From Acidobacteriota bacterium (lineage in GTDB: Bacteria > Acidobacteriota > Terriglobia > UBA7540), in contig JAKASG010000013.1 of NCBI GenBank assembly GCA_021828285.1, positions 1 through 54,663 of the forward strand: a stretch of DNA of 54,663 nucleotides. The letters are read 5' to 3'. Within the stretch, counting starts at the first letter, position 1; each line of letters starts with the position of its first letter. The notes below the pieces were generated by a model. It worked only from the letters and a program-made list of their open reading frames with translations, did no database searches and was not told the origin of the DNA. The position numbers were made by a program, and so were the translations under genes. Positions 26,557 to 36,000 of the stretch are shown in pieces.

Positions 26557-27513
26557 ATGAATTCATCCGGAAAAATCGCCGCCATCGTTAACCCCCGCGC
26601 CCGCGGAGGATTGGCCGGAAAGCGCTGGCCCAGAATCGCAGCCGCGCTCGAGCGGCGGCTCGGGCCGGTTGATGCGCGCTTCACGGACGCTCCCGGCGGC
26701 GGCATCCGGATTGCCCGGCAGTTGCTTGAGGAAGGGGCTGAGCTGATTATTGCCGTGGGCGGCGATGGAACCGTCAATGAAGCGGCCAACGGTTTTCTTG
26801 AATCGGACGCCGCGGTTCGAACCCGCGCACGCCTCGGCATCCTGCCGCTCGGCACGGGGGGCGACTTGCGCCGGACGCTCGGCATTCCCGCACGGCTCGA
26901 AGACGCCATCGAAATTCTTGCCAGCGGGGTGCCGGTCGCAATCGACGCCGGCAAAATCGTTTTCTCGGGCGTCCGCGGCAAGCGCGCGCAGCGCTATTTT
27001 GTCAATCTCGTGAGCTTCGGGATGGGCGGGGAAGTAGCCTCTCGCGCCAGCCGCGCGCCGCGATTTCTCGGCGGCCGTGCGGCCTTTTTCTTGGCGACGC
27101 TTGGGACGTTCTTCGGTTACCGCGGGAAAACAATCCGTTTGCGGCTCGACGGTGCGCTCGAGGATTTCGGGCGCAAAGCGCTCAACATCGCTGTCGGTAA
27201 CGGCCGATTTCATGGCGGCGGAATGCATCCCTGCCCGCGCGCGCTCGTGAACGACGGCTTACTCGACGTGACCTTCATCGAATTCATGGGCTGGTTTGAG
27301 CTGGCGCGCGACGTTCATTATCTTTATTCGGATGACGTCTATCGCCATCCGAAGACACGATTTTTCCGCGCGCGGACCGTATCGGCAGAATCCGATGATC
27401 CGGTTTCAATCGAAGTGGATGGCGAACCGCTGGGAGAGCTTCCCGCCGAGATCACGGTTGTGCCCGCGAGCCTTCGCGTTATGGTCGCCCGGGATAGCAA
27501 GCTTCGTCCGTAA
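26557..27513 (+). CDS. Diacylglycerol kinase-family lipid kinase (YegS/DgkB type)
   Basis: ATP-dependent kinase for a lipid hydroxyl, 318 residues from ATG 26557. N-terminal AAIVNPRARGG, the signature VGGDGTVNEAANG at about 67-79, ILPLGTGGDLRRTLGIP and the C-terminal VEVDGE-like SIEVDGEPLGELPAEI are all present. Family members phosphorylate diacylglycerol, phosphatidylglycerol or sphingoid-type lipids. With the reductase, ligase, PlsY, phosphatase and SDR upstream it completes a plausible set for making and phosphorylating a lipid backbone. Confidence 0.9.
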   Translation: MNSSGKIAAIVNPRARGGLAGKRWPRIAAALERRLGPVDARFTDAPGGGIRIARQLLEEGAELIIAVGGDGTVNEAANGFLESDAAVRTRARLGILPLGTGGDLRRTLGIPARLEDAIEILASGVPVAIDAGKIVFSGVRGKRAQRYFVNLVSFGMGGEVASRASRAPRFLGGRAAFFLATLGTFFGYRGKTIRLRLDGALEDFGRKALNIAVGNGRFHGGGMHPCPRALVNDGLLDVTFIEFMGWFELARDVHYLYSDDVYRHPKTRFFRARTVSAESDDPVSIEVDGEPLGELPAEITVVPASLRVMVARDSKLRP

Positions 27514-27690
27514 TGAGCCGTTCTTAATTGAAATGATCTGCGCGTAATCCACGGGAATCAAATTGCGCGACACGCATTGACCGGTAGAAAGCCCAGGGAG
27601 TAAACTCGGTTCGGGCGCCGGTGAGGGGCGGGCCGCGTTCTTCCCCCTTCGGGACGGCCGCTCGACCGGCGAGGGAAAGGCCGCGGGCGA

Positions 27691-28554
27691 ATGGCGAAGA
27701 TTCTGGTAGTTGATGACGATGAATTGTTGCGAAAGTTTGTCTGCGAGGTGCTCGGGAGGGCAGGCGTCGAAACCCGTTGTGCGGATGACGGCGACCGTGC
27801 GCTTGAAATGGCGAGCTCGGAGGCCTTCGATCTCGTTCTGACCGATGTCGCAATGCCGCGGATGAACGGCGTCGAGCTGCTCGCAAAACTCCAGGCCTTA
27901 CCTTCACCGCCGCGCGCCCTCGTGATGACCGCCGATGACACTCCCGAAACGCGGCTGAAGGCCATTCGGGAAAAAGCCGTCCACTACATCTCAAAGCCCT
28001 TCGATCCTTTTTACCTTGTTCAACTCGTGAAGGAAGTGCTCGCGTCGCCTTCGGGAATCCCTTCGATTGAAGTGCTTTCAGCGCAGCCGAATTGGGTTGA
28101 GCTGCTCGCTCCGTGCGATCTCGCGACCGCCGAGCGCATTCAGGAATTGATGAGGAACTTGAAAGCGGATTTGCCGGAAGAGGTCCGCCGGGACATCGGC
28201 GAAGCTTTTCGCGAGATGCTGATGAACGCGATTGAATGGGGCGGCCGCTTCGATCCGCATCGCATGGTGCGCATTTCGTTCATTCGCGGGCGCAGAATGC
28301 TGCTCTATCGCGTTTCCGATCCCGGACCGGGATTCCGTCCGAAGGAACTCGCGCACGCCGCCATCAACAATCCTCCAGAAGATCCTATCCAGCATTTGGA
28401 AGTGCGCGCCGAAAAAGGCATGCGTCCGGGCGGATTCGGCCTGCTGATGACGCGCAGCATGGTGGATGAGCTGATCTACAACGAAGCGCACAATGAAGTT
28501 GTTCTTATCAAATATCTGGACGGACAGGCTCAATCCGCCGGCTTGAATTCCTGA
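27691..28554 (+). CDS. Response regulator fused to anti-sigma-type HATPase
   Basis: 287 residues. Residues 1-120 form a receiver domain: acidic pocket VVDDDE, phospho-acceptor Asp in LVLTDVAMPRMNG (about 53), the conserved Thr in VMTADD and Lys in YISKPFD. Residues about 135-280 form a GHKL ATPase domain of the RsbW/SpoIIAB class (FREMLMNAIEWGG N-box, SDPGPGFRP G-box). This arrangement suggests a phosphorylation-controlled kinase or anti-sigma switch. GAGGGAAAGG precedes the ATG. Its 3' end overlaps the convergent DUF71 gene by 25 bp. No partner histidine kinase or sigma factor is adjacent. Confidence 0.88.
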   Translation: MAKILVVDDDELLRKFVCEVLGRAGVETRCADDGDRALEMASSEAFDLVLTDVAMPRMNGVELLAKLQALPSPPRALVMTADDTPETRLKAIREKAVHYISKPFDPFYLVQLVKEVLASPSGIPSIEVLSAQPNWVELLAPCDLATAERIQELMRNLKADLPEEVRRDIGEAFREMLMNAIEWGGRFDPHRMVRISFIRGRRMLLYRVSDPGPGFRPKELAHAAINNPPEDPIQHLEVRAEKGMRPGGFGLLMTRSMVDELIYNEAHNEVVLIKYLDGQAQSAGLNS

Positions 28555-29240
28555 CCCTCGTCGGCGCGCTTGGCGCCCGGCAAAACGTCCGCGAAAACGA
28601 AGCCGTCTCTTTCAACCACAGACCCCAACTCAATCGGTACAGGCGCGCGGAACATCGGTCCAGCGTAAACGAAGCTGTGAAATTCGCCGTTTTCGCCGCA
28701 CGGATCAATTTCTGGGGGAAGCTCTGCGAGAAGCCGCTCGTCGAACTCGCGCCCCGCGAATTTTGCATCGAGCTGCTTCGGATTGACGCAAGTGAGGATG
28801 GCGCGTACGCCGGATGCGATCATCTCCCGGGCAAGCTGCTTGGTGTCCAACCCCCAGACGGGAAAAATCGGCGTCATTTGGCACCCGGCGAGTTTTTCCT
28901 CGCGGTATTTGCGAATGTCTTCAAGAAAGAGGTCGCCAAAAGCAACGTGGGTCACTCCTTCAGCCTTCGCACGGGCCATTGCCTGGGCCATCGCACGCTC
29001 GTAGGTATCGTTCGGACAAGGATAAGGAATCGGAACGGCAATGAGCGGCACTCCCGCGCTCGCCGCCTGCTCGCGAAGGAGCCCTTCCCGAACGGCGTGC
29101 ATCGCGACGCGCTCGAATTCCTGGTTGACGGTCGTGAGCAGTGCTACGACTTCGAATTCTCCGCTGCGCCGCAGCACTTCAAGCGACCACGCACTGTCTT
29201 TCCCGCTCGACCAGGAAAGCCACACTTTCTTCCGTGCCAT
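28530..29240 (-). CDS. DUF71/MJ0570 family ATP pyrophosphatase (diphthine-ammonia-ligase-like)
   Basis: Adenylating N-type ATP pyrophosphatase, 236 residues. The PP-loop SWSSGKDSAW is at residues 9-18, followed by GVTHVAFGDLFLEDIRKYREE and GENGEFHSF, all typical of the family. In archaea and eukaryotes relatives amidate diphthine; bacteria lack diphthamide, so the bacterial substrate is unknown. The ATG at 29240 has GGGAGGGA a few bases upstream. It is the last gene of a minus-strand group and converges with the response regulator. Confidence 0.9.
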   Translation of the reverse strand: MARKKVWLSWSSGKDSAWSLEVLRRSGEFEVVALLTTVNQEFERVAMHAVREGLLREQAASAGVPLIAVPIPYPCPNDTYERAMAQAMARAKAEGVTHVAFGDLFLEDIRKYREEKLAGCQMTPIFPVWGLDTKQLAREMIASGVRAILTCVNPKQLDAKFAGREFDERLLAELPPEIDPCGENGEFHSFVYAGPMFRAPVPIELGSVVERDGFVFADVLPGAKRADEGQEFKPAD

Positions 29241-29308
29241 GCCGGTCCCTCCCTATTCGAAATGAGATTTAAGGTACGTCACGGCGGTCGCTTCTGCAAG
29301 ACTTGTCT

Positions 29309-30055
29309 TCAGTCGTCGAGCGTGAAGTCGACGTCAACTTGAGTTACGACCTCCACCGGTTGGCCGTCGAGATACGTCGGCAGATAGCGCCAGCGCGAAA
29401 CCGCTTCGACGGCGCTTCGGACGAGCAGCGGGTTCCCGGTGATGACCTGAATGTTCCTTACGCGCCCGTCGCTCCCGATGAGTACTTGGAGCTGGACCGT
29501 TCCCTCGATTCGCGCCTCGAGTGCGAGCGGGGGATAGTGGGGCAGCGGCTCGAAGACGATTTTCGCCATTTCAACATTCTTATCCACGCGCAAGCGCCGC
29601 GGCGCCGGCGGCTCCGGCAAAGACGTGGAGGCTTGAGCGGGGACTGGCAAATCGAGGGGAAATCCGCCGGGAACGTTTCCGGCGCCCGTGCCGATGATTC
29701 CCGGCGGGCCCGCGGTCCGGCCGAAGGAAGACGCGGCCGTGTGATGGGTAATGCGCGGGATGATGCTGGGGATTTCCGTTGGGAATTCGACGGTTGTCTG
29801 CCGCAGCACGCGGCGAGTTCGACTGGGCGCTTTTCTGAGGGGTCTTGGTCGTGCTTCGCCGAGCGGCCCGGCGATCGGCGGATGAATTACAAAACCCGCG
29901 ATTTCAGGCAAAGATGAAACCGTTGCCAATGACTCGACTGCGAGTCCGGCGATTAACGCGGCCTCGAGTCCGATGGCGATTACGACCAGCCATCGGCGAG
30001 GCTTGAACTCCGGCCGGCGCGAAGTTGACGAATCAAGAAGGGTTTCGTTGAACAT
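29309..30055 (-). CDS. TonB-like energy transducer
   Basis: 248 residues from ATG 30055. One N-terminal membrane helix (WLVVIAIGLEAALIAGLAVESL, about 23-44), a proline-rich periplasmic linker, then a TonB C-terminal domain (YPPLALEARIEGTVQLQVLIGSDGRVRNIQV, then SAVEAVSRWRYLPTYLDGQPV). It transmits proton-motive force to outer-membrane receptors in classical systems. No ExbB/ExbD or receptor gene is near. A TTG at 30070 would add five residues. Confidence 0.9.
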   Translation of the reverse strand: MFNETLLDSSTSRRPEFKPRRWLVVIAIGLEAALIAGLAVESLATVSSLPEIAGFVIHPPIAGPLGEARPRPLRKAPSRTRRVLRQTTVEFPTEIPSIIPRITHHTAASSFGRTAGPPGIIGTGAGNVPGGFPLDLPVPAQASTSLPEPPAPRRLRVDKNVEMAKIVFEPLPHYPPLALEARIEGTVQLQVLIGSDGRVRNIQVITGNPLLVRSAVEAVSRWRYLPTYLDGQPVEVVTQVDVDFTLDD

Positions 30056-30237
30056 GCGCTCGCCTCGCAACGCGGCGTTCTTCCGCTCCCTATCAGTCGT
30101 CCTTCGCTTTCATAGACACCACGGTTTCGCGCATTGTTCCAAACGATAGTTTCATGGGGTGGAAGGGAAGGAGAAACAGCGCAATGACTGGGCCGTCGAG
30201 TCGTGCCGCGTGGTCGAAATTCCATCGCCGCTTCCAC

Positions 30238-31161
30238 TCAGGGATTTGGGGAGGGCTTGCCCGCGCCGCCGAAGAGGCAGTACTTCTCAAGCGCCGCGCG
30301 CACCGGAGTGATATGCGCTCGTGCGATGGCCTGTTTGATGCGCGCCTGCATCGCTTGTCCGCGCAATATTCCCGCGATTCTCCCGCGCACTGCGCCGAGC
30401 GGCTGCAAGCGCCTTTGCTCGACGCGGACGATGTTCCATCCGAAGCGCGTGCGGAAAGGCGCGCTCGTTTCGCCCGATCTGAGCGTCCACAAAATCCGGT
30501 CAAACGTGGGGGTCATCTGGTGGGGCTGGATAAAGCCGAGATCGCCGCCCTTCGCGCGCGTCGCGGCGTCGTCGGAATATTTGAGCGCAAGCTCGGCGAA
30601 GTTGCCGCCGCGCTTAATTTGTTCGGTGAGTCTTTGGATTCGAGCTTCGGCCTCGGCAGGACTGCGCTTTGACCGGCTCTCGAGCGCATTGCGATCGGAA
30701 ATCAGGATATAGCTCGCTCGCGCTTCGGCAAAAAGGCTCGGATGCGAGCGGTAAAACGCTTCTTCCTGCCCGGAGGTCGGCTGTGCTTCGTGCGCCAGGT
30801 ATTCCATCAGTGCGGAAGCAAGCGCCTCGTCTCGCGCCAGGGAAGGCGCAGCGGGAAGATTCGCAGGATGGATTTTCAGACGTTCTGCGGCTTGCGCGAG
30901 CGCCACGACGCGCCCGTACCATTGGGCGGCCCTCACGGGATGGAGCTCCATGCCTTCCCGCTCGGGCGGCGCCGTAATGCCCGCGACCGCCGCATTCAAT
31001 TCAGAAGCGCGGACCCGTTGCCCTCCGACAATCAGGACAACGGGATCCGCTTGTCGGCTATTGCCCGGCCTGGGCGCTTGCCCACGCGCAAGCGGCATGA
31101 TCGTAAGCAGCAGCAGGCCGCCCATTCGTGCGAGCGGCCTCGTCCCTTTTCCGTGCGTCAT
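30238..31161 (-). CDS. Parvulin-type peptidyl-prolyl isomerase (SurA/PrsA-like)
   Basis: Exported proline isomerase, likely a periplasmic chaperone. From ATG 31161, 307 residues with signal peptide (MGGLLLLTIMPLARG). It has an N-terminal SurA-like helical part and a PpiC domain with ARASYILISD, GGNFAELALKYSDDAATRAKGGDLGFIQPHQM and RFGWNIVRVEQRR. The upstream in-frame extension (45 residues) overlaps the previous gene and is not used. It starts 5 bp after the GH18-like gene ends, so the two are probably co-transcribed. Confidence 0.9.
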   Translation of the reverse strand: MTHGKGTRPLARMGGLLLLTIMPLARGQAPRPGNSRQADPVVLIVGGQRVRASELNAAVAGITAPPEREGMELHPVRAAQWYGRVVALAQAAERLKIHPANLPAAPSLARDEALASALMEYLAHEAQPTSGQEEAFYRSHPSLFAEARASYILISDRNALESRSKRSPAEAEARIQRLTEQIKRGGNFAELALKYSDDAATRAKGGDLGFIQPHQMTPTFDRILWTLRSGETSAPFRTRFGWNIVRVEQRRLQPLGAVRGRIAGILRGQAMQARIKQAIARAHITPVRAALEKYCLFGGAGKPSPNP

Positions 31162-31166
31162 GACGC

Positions 31167-32237
31167 CTACTGCTGCCTCAAAGCCGGCATTGGGACTGGA
31201 ACGCCAAATGTAGTCGCTCCTACGCCCACACCGCCCTCGCAGGTATTCGGCGGGAAAGTGCAAACCGTCTTCGTGCCCTGGCAGCCCGCCGCCCAAAACA
31301 TCAGCCCGAGCATTCCGGTGGTCGTGCCCTCGCCGCCGGGCGGCACTGTCTCAACGAAACTCGACGCCGTGTTTTGATCGGAAGAGGCGAAATTCGTGCA
31401 ATTCGGGCTGGGCTTCGAGCCGACCAAATAGAAGCTGCCCGTCAATCGAGCCGGAGCAAGAGGATCCACGCCCAGCGTCGGGTAGCCGTCAATATGCTCG
31501 GACCAGTAGTTTTCGTACCGCGAAACGGTGGTGTTCTCGCCGACCACCATTGCATTCGCATAGTCGAGCACGGGGTTGCCGTCTTGCAGCCAGTTGTTCG
31601 TGGCTTCAGCGGCGATTTGGCTCAGGTAGGTGTCGCCCGCGCCCAAGTCAATTGTCAGCCGCGCCGGAAAATTCGCACCCGTGGCGTCGTAAGGGATCAC
31701 GGACCGGTACGCGCTGACGAACGACTGCAATCCGGTAATGTTCGGGCTGCTACTGTTTTCGTAGTCGATTTCAATTCCTACGTTGAGCTGCTTTGCAAGG
31801 TTCGCGGCGTTGATCCCGAGCTGCGTTGGATCGGCCGCGAGAGCCTGATCCCAGTAGGTCGTGTACGTCGAGCCGCCGATCGAGAGCATCACGCGAACGC
31901 CCGCGTTCTCAAAGTAAGAAACGACCGAAGAAGTCATTCCATTCGGCACGCCGTTGGTGTCGCCGGAATCGGTCGTCAGGTTGAGCAGCTTGAGCGGATT
32001 CACAAAGCTCAAAACCACCAGATTCACCGAAGGCGAGCCGTTGCCGCGGTTAAGGATCCAGTTGTTTTGAGTGGCAAAGGTCGTCATGTCCGGCGCGCTC
32101 GCCCAAGTGCAGTAATCCGCCGTGCAGTGCCAGACGCCGTAAACCTGCATCTGCGCACGGCCGCTTTGCGCGCCGAACGCTATCGCAAGCGCCGCAAGCA
32201 TCATCGTGCTTGCCCGCTTCATGTTCAAGATTCGCAT
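31167..32237 (-). CDS. Glycoside hydrolase family 18-like secreted protein
   Basis: 356 residues with signal peptide (MMLAALAIAFGAQSGRAQ). Fold landmarks of GH18 are visible: NLVVLSFVNP (beta-2), VMLSIGGST with the SxGG motif at 119-124, and the catalytic strand VGIEIDYEN at 153-161. The usual DGxDxDxE is altered: Val153 and Glu156 replace two Asp residues, while Asp158 and the acid Glu160 remain. It could be a weak chitinase or endo-N-acetylglucosaminidase-like enzyme, or a binding protein. The start is backed by GAGGAGG about 7 nt upstream; Met6 is an alternative. Confidence 0.75.
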   Translation of the reverse strand: MRILNMKRASTMMLAALAIAFGAQSGRAQMQVYGVWHCTADYCTWASAPDMTTFATQNNWILNRGNGSPSVNLVVLSFVNPLKLLNLTTDSGDTNGVPNGMTSSVVSYFENAGVRVMLSIGGSTYTTYWDQALAADPTQLGINAANLAKQLNVGIEIDYENSSSPNITGLQSFVSAYRSVIPYDATGANFPARLTIDLGAGDTYLSQIAAEATNNWLQDGNPVLDYANAMVVGENTTVSRYENYWSEHIDGYPTLGVDPLAPARLTGSFYLVGSKPSPNCTNFASSDQNTASSFVETVPPGGEGTTTGMLGLMFWAAGCQGTKTVCTFPPNTCEGGVGVGATTFGVPVPMPALRQQ

Positions 32238-32655
32238 TCACCCCTCCTCTGTGCCATTTATTGTAGTTACAACGGTACTGAGGCTATATATTCGCTTTCA
32301 TGGTGTCAAGTGCATTTTTGGTCGTTCAGGCTGGCCCCGCCGTCGCGCAGACCCGCGTCTTCGAGCGCACGCCAACGGCCCGCGGCCTTCTGCGGCTAAC
32401 GCCGCGCCGCCAGCAGCGCTGTGAGTTTATTCGACAGCCCCTTTTGCGTATAGGCGACAGGGCCGTTGGCGTAGACCGCTTCGGGCGGCCCGGATTTCCA
32501 AACTGCACCCTCCGGGTAGAGGCCGGCGAAATCCCACAAATTTTCAGTCAAGCCGCAGCATTGAGGCCGAGGCCGGGAGGGGAAAGCGGCGGAGCAGCTC
32601 AAACTTAGGCTGGCGGAGGCGGGCGGTCTGAGGCCCCCTGGGTTCGGTCTTCATA

Positions 32656-32675
32656 TGCATGAATTAATACATGCA
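32656..32675. promoter_or_regulatory. 20-bp imperfect palindrome, possible operator
   Basis: TGCATGAATTAATACATGCA: 18 of 20 positions fit a perfect dyad (mismatch at positions 7 and 14). The size and symmetry suit a dimeric regulator. It is about 300 bp upstream of the promoter-like pair of the large SBBP gene. No regulator gene is adjacent. Confidence 0.35.
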
Positions 32676-32957
32676 GCATATTAGAGTCGCCTTTTTTCAG
32701 GAATGCGAAAATAACGGAGCGCGAGCGGGGCTGGGGAGCAAGGCTCAAGAAGGCTTGCTCTTTACCTCTGGTCGGGGTCGCCTGCTCGCCGATTGCGAAA
32801 CTCCTGCGGCCAGCAACATGATATTCCAGCCCGGACACTTGCTCTACGGCCAAATGAAAGGCGCGGTCATGGCCAATTTATTTTTTCCGGGTTGGGACGG
32901 GACTCGATTCTCGACTTGTCCACATTTCCTTAACCCTCATTCAAGTGACATTGATGC

Positions 32958-32985
32958 TTGACAAATGCGGCTACGGTGCTTTAAG
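32958..32985 (+). promoter_or_regulatory. Probable promoter of the SBBP-repeat gene
   Basis: Perfect -35 TTGACA (32958-32963), a 16-bp spacer and TTTAAG (32980-32985, 4 of 6). The predicted leader is about 50 nt. GAAGGTG lies 8-14 bp before ATG 33043. Confidence 0.45.
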
Positions 32986-33042
32986 AGATACCATACGTGG
33001 GGCTGAATAATTCTGAGAGCTTTTGCTATTGAAGGTGCAGGC

Positions 33043-36000
33043 ATGTTTTCGGCGTTTGACCAACGGGCGAGACGAGATGGAACGGCTCTTGGAGCCTGGG
33101 GCTTAACGTCGAAATTTGCCCTCATCCTTTGTTTCCTTACCGTGTTTTCCTATGACCTTCCCGCGCAGGATACCGCCCCTCTCATTCGTTCAGTCTCTGG
33201 CACAACGCTTCAATTGAAAGTACCAATGGCGGCCCAGCCTTGGGCGGCGACGCTTTCACCAATTGTGGCGCCGAGACAAAAGCAGGTCGAGTTTTTTGGG
33301 CAATATCCGCGATTTCGCAGAGCGAAGGGAGCCGCGAACGCCCGTAGACTCGCGGCGGAGAAGTCCCGGGGTGGAACCCTCGGTCATCTGAAGTTCTCGG
33401 CGGGAGCGGCGCCGCTTTCGTCAACAACCACGACGGGAGCGGTTGTGTTCGACGGCCCGAATGAGTTGGAAACCGGCGTCATTCCACCCGACTCGCAAGT
33501 TGCAGCCGGGCCGAATTCTGTGGTGGTTGTCGTTAATTCATTGATCGCGATTTACAACAAGTCCGGAACCTTAGAAATCGGCATGCAGCAACTGAGCTCG
33601 TTTTTTGGCATCCTAAATCTAACGGGAAAAATCTACGACCCTCGGATTGTCTATGATGCGGCCGACCAGCGGTTTATCCTTTCAGCGGCGGACGTGGACT
33701 TGACGAATTTTTCCAGCGGCTTCATTTTGTTGGCGGTTTCTGCGACTTCTGATCCAACCGGATTCTGGTACAAATACGCGCTCAATTCGATGGGACGTGA
33801 TGCTTCCGGCACAATGAGCACGTTTCCAGACTTCCCAACGCTGGGCCTCAGCTCTGCGGCTGTTTACGTTTCCACCGGGCAATTCGCGCTGAGTTCAACC
33901 TGCGAGCAGGACGACACTTGCTCGTTTTCAGACACCTGGATCCACGCGGTCGGGCTCGCTGGCCTCCTGGCGGGAAGCTCCTCGCTGAGTGTTACCGTCT
34001 TCAAAAACGTGCGAACGGCCTCCGGCACCTCGGCTTTTGCCATAGAACCTGCCATGACTTATGGAACGGCCCCGGCTGAATTTCTCGTAGCCGCCGATTT
34101 CAATGCCAATCCCAACGCAATATTGGATGTCTTTACCCTTTCACTTTCCGGGACGCCGACGCTCAGCGTCGCGAACCTGGCAGTGCCCAAATACAGCATG
34201 CCCCCGGACGCAGTCCAGCCGCTCGCTCTGGTTCCCATCGCCACGAATGACTTTCGGCTGTTGAATGCGGTGTGGGTCAACAATTCCCTGTGGTGCGCAC
34301 AGAACGTGTACGAGAGTTCCAGCAACAGCTCCGGCGCGAGATGGTACGACATCAGCGCTTCCGCTCTGGCTTCTATTGCGCTCGCTCAAACCGGCGATGT
34401 AACCGGCGCGGGCGACGCCTATTTTCCAAGTATGGGCGTCGACTCCGACAATGACGTTGGAATGGCATTTTCGACGTCGAGCTCGACACAATATCCCTCG
34501 GCGGCTTTTACCGGCAGAGCCTCCGTTGACGCTCCCAATACGATGCGTCCCGTCTCGATTTACCAACTGGGCACGGATGACTATTCCGATTTCGCGCTTC
34601 GTTGGGGTGATTACAGCGGGGTCAGCCCTGACCCCGGCAGCGCCGCTTTCTGGGCGATTGCAGAATACGCCGGAAGTCCCGACCCGAATTTTGGAACTGC
34701 GATCGCGGAGGCCACGAGCATACCCTCGCTCGTTTTTTCTCCGGCGACTCTGGACTTCGGTTCGGATCCGTTCAATGTTCCCTCCGTCCCGATGGCGCTC
34801 ACGGTTACAAACGTCTCTGCTTCCACAGCGACGCTTGGAAGCGCGGCGATCATGGGGACGAATGCTTCCGATTATTCAATCAGCGCGGATGCCTGCTCGA
34901 ACGCCGTGCTCGCTCCCGCGCAAACATGTACGTTGAGCTTGGTCTTTAGCCCCGTGAATATCGGCCCGTGTTCCGCTGCGCTCGCAATCGGGATCATTGG
35001 CGCACTGCCTGAGCAGGTTTACCTGACCGGCCAGGGAGTGGCGCCTACTGCTGGAATCACCGTTTCGCCCTCTGCGCTGAATTTTGTCGGGGTTCCGGCG
35101 CACACCACGAGCGCCCCCCAAATTGTCAAAGTGGCCAACACGTCCAGTACCGCCGAAGCTCTGGAAATCAGCATCGGCAGTAACGAGGTCCCGTTTACTG
35201 AAACCAGCAACTGTGGAGCGTCGTTGGCCGCCGGGCAAAGCTGTCAGGTGAGCGTGGTTTACCGGCCTTTCCGAGTTTCCGGCTCCTCCATACCAGACTC
35301 CAGTGGCCTGAACGTGACTTACGTCGGTTTCCCCTTAGTGAATCCCCCCATGGTCGCGCTCACCGGCACGGCGGTTGCGGCTCCGCTCGTCACGATCTGT
35401 CCGACCGCGCTAAACTTTGGCAATCAGACGGTGGGAACAAACAGCCCTGCTCAGACGATCACCGTCAATAATTCGGGAACCAGTGACCTGACGATCGGCG
35501 GAATTGCTATAAGCGGAGACTTCACGGAAACGAGCACATGCGGAACTTTGCCCGTGACTATCGCTGCTGGAAACACTTGCGCAATCTCGGTCACGTTTTC
35601 ACCGGGCTCTGCAGGGACGCTGACCGGGGCGCTTACGATTAGCGACAATTCCGCGGGGAGCACTCCGCAAGTTCAACTCACGGGCACGGGCGTCGCATCG
35701 GGAGCGCAACTCTTGCCCGCATTTCAAAAACTGTTGGGTCGCGGCGGAAACGAGTGGCGCGCTCGCTTGAGGGCGCGTTCGCTTCCGGTGAAATTCGTTC
35801 CGAAATCGCAGTTGGCCGAAAAGCATTACGGCGAGCTGCCGGTGAGCTTCGAGGCGAATGATGGCCAGACCAGCCCGCGGGTTAAATTCCTTTTGCGAGG
35901 GAACGGCTATGTCCTGTTTCTCACGGGCGATCAGGCTGTGCTGAAGTTGGCCAATATAAAACCTCGGAAAGGGGCTCTCCGAGGCGAGAGTCCCGGGCAC

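Larger units (their letters stand above)
32238..33042. other. Long intergenic region before the SBBP gene
   Basis: 805 bp without an intact gene. It holds a 20-bp imperfect palindrome and a promoter-like pair (listed separately). On the minus strand, 32396-32550 translates to a protein-like tail (FAGLYPEGAVWKSGPPEAV, then YTQKGLSNKLTALLAARR) with no plausible start or upstream domain, perhaps the 3' remnant of a lost gene. GC is lower near 32650-33000 than in the surrounding genes. Confidence 0.4.
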
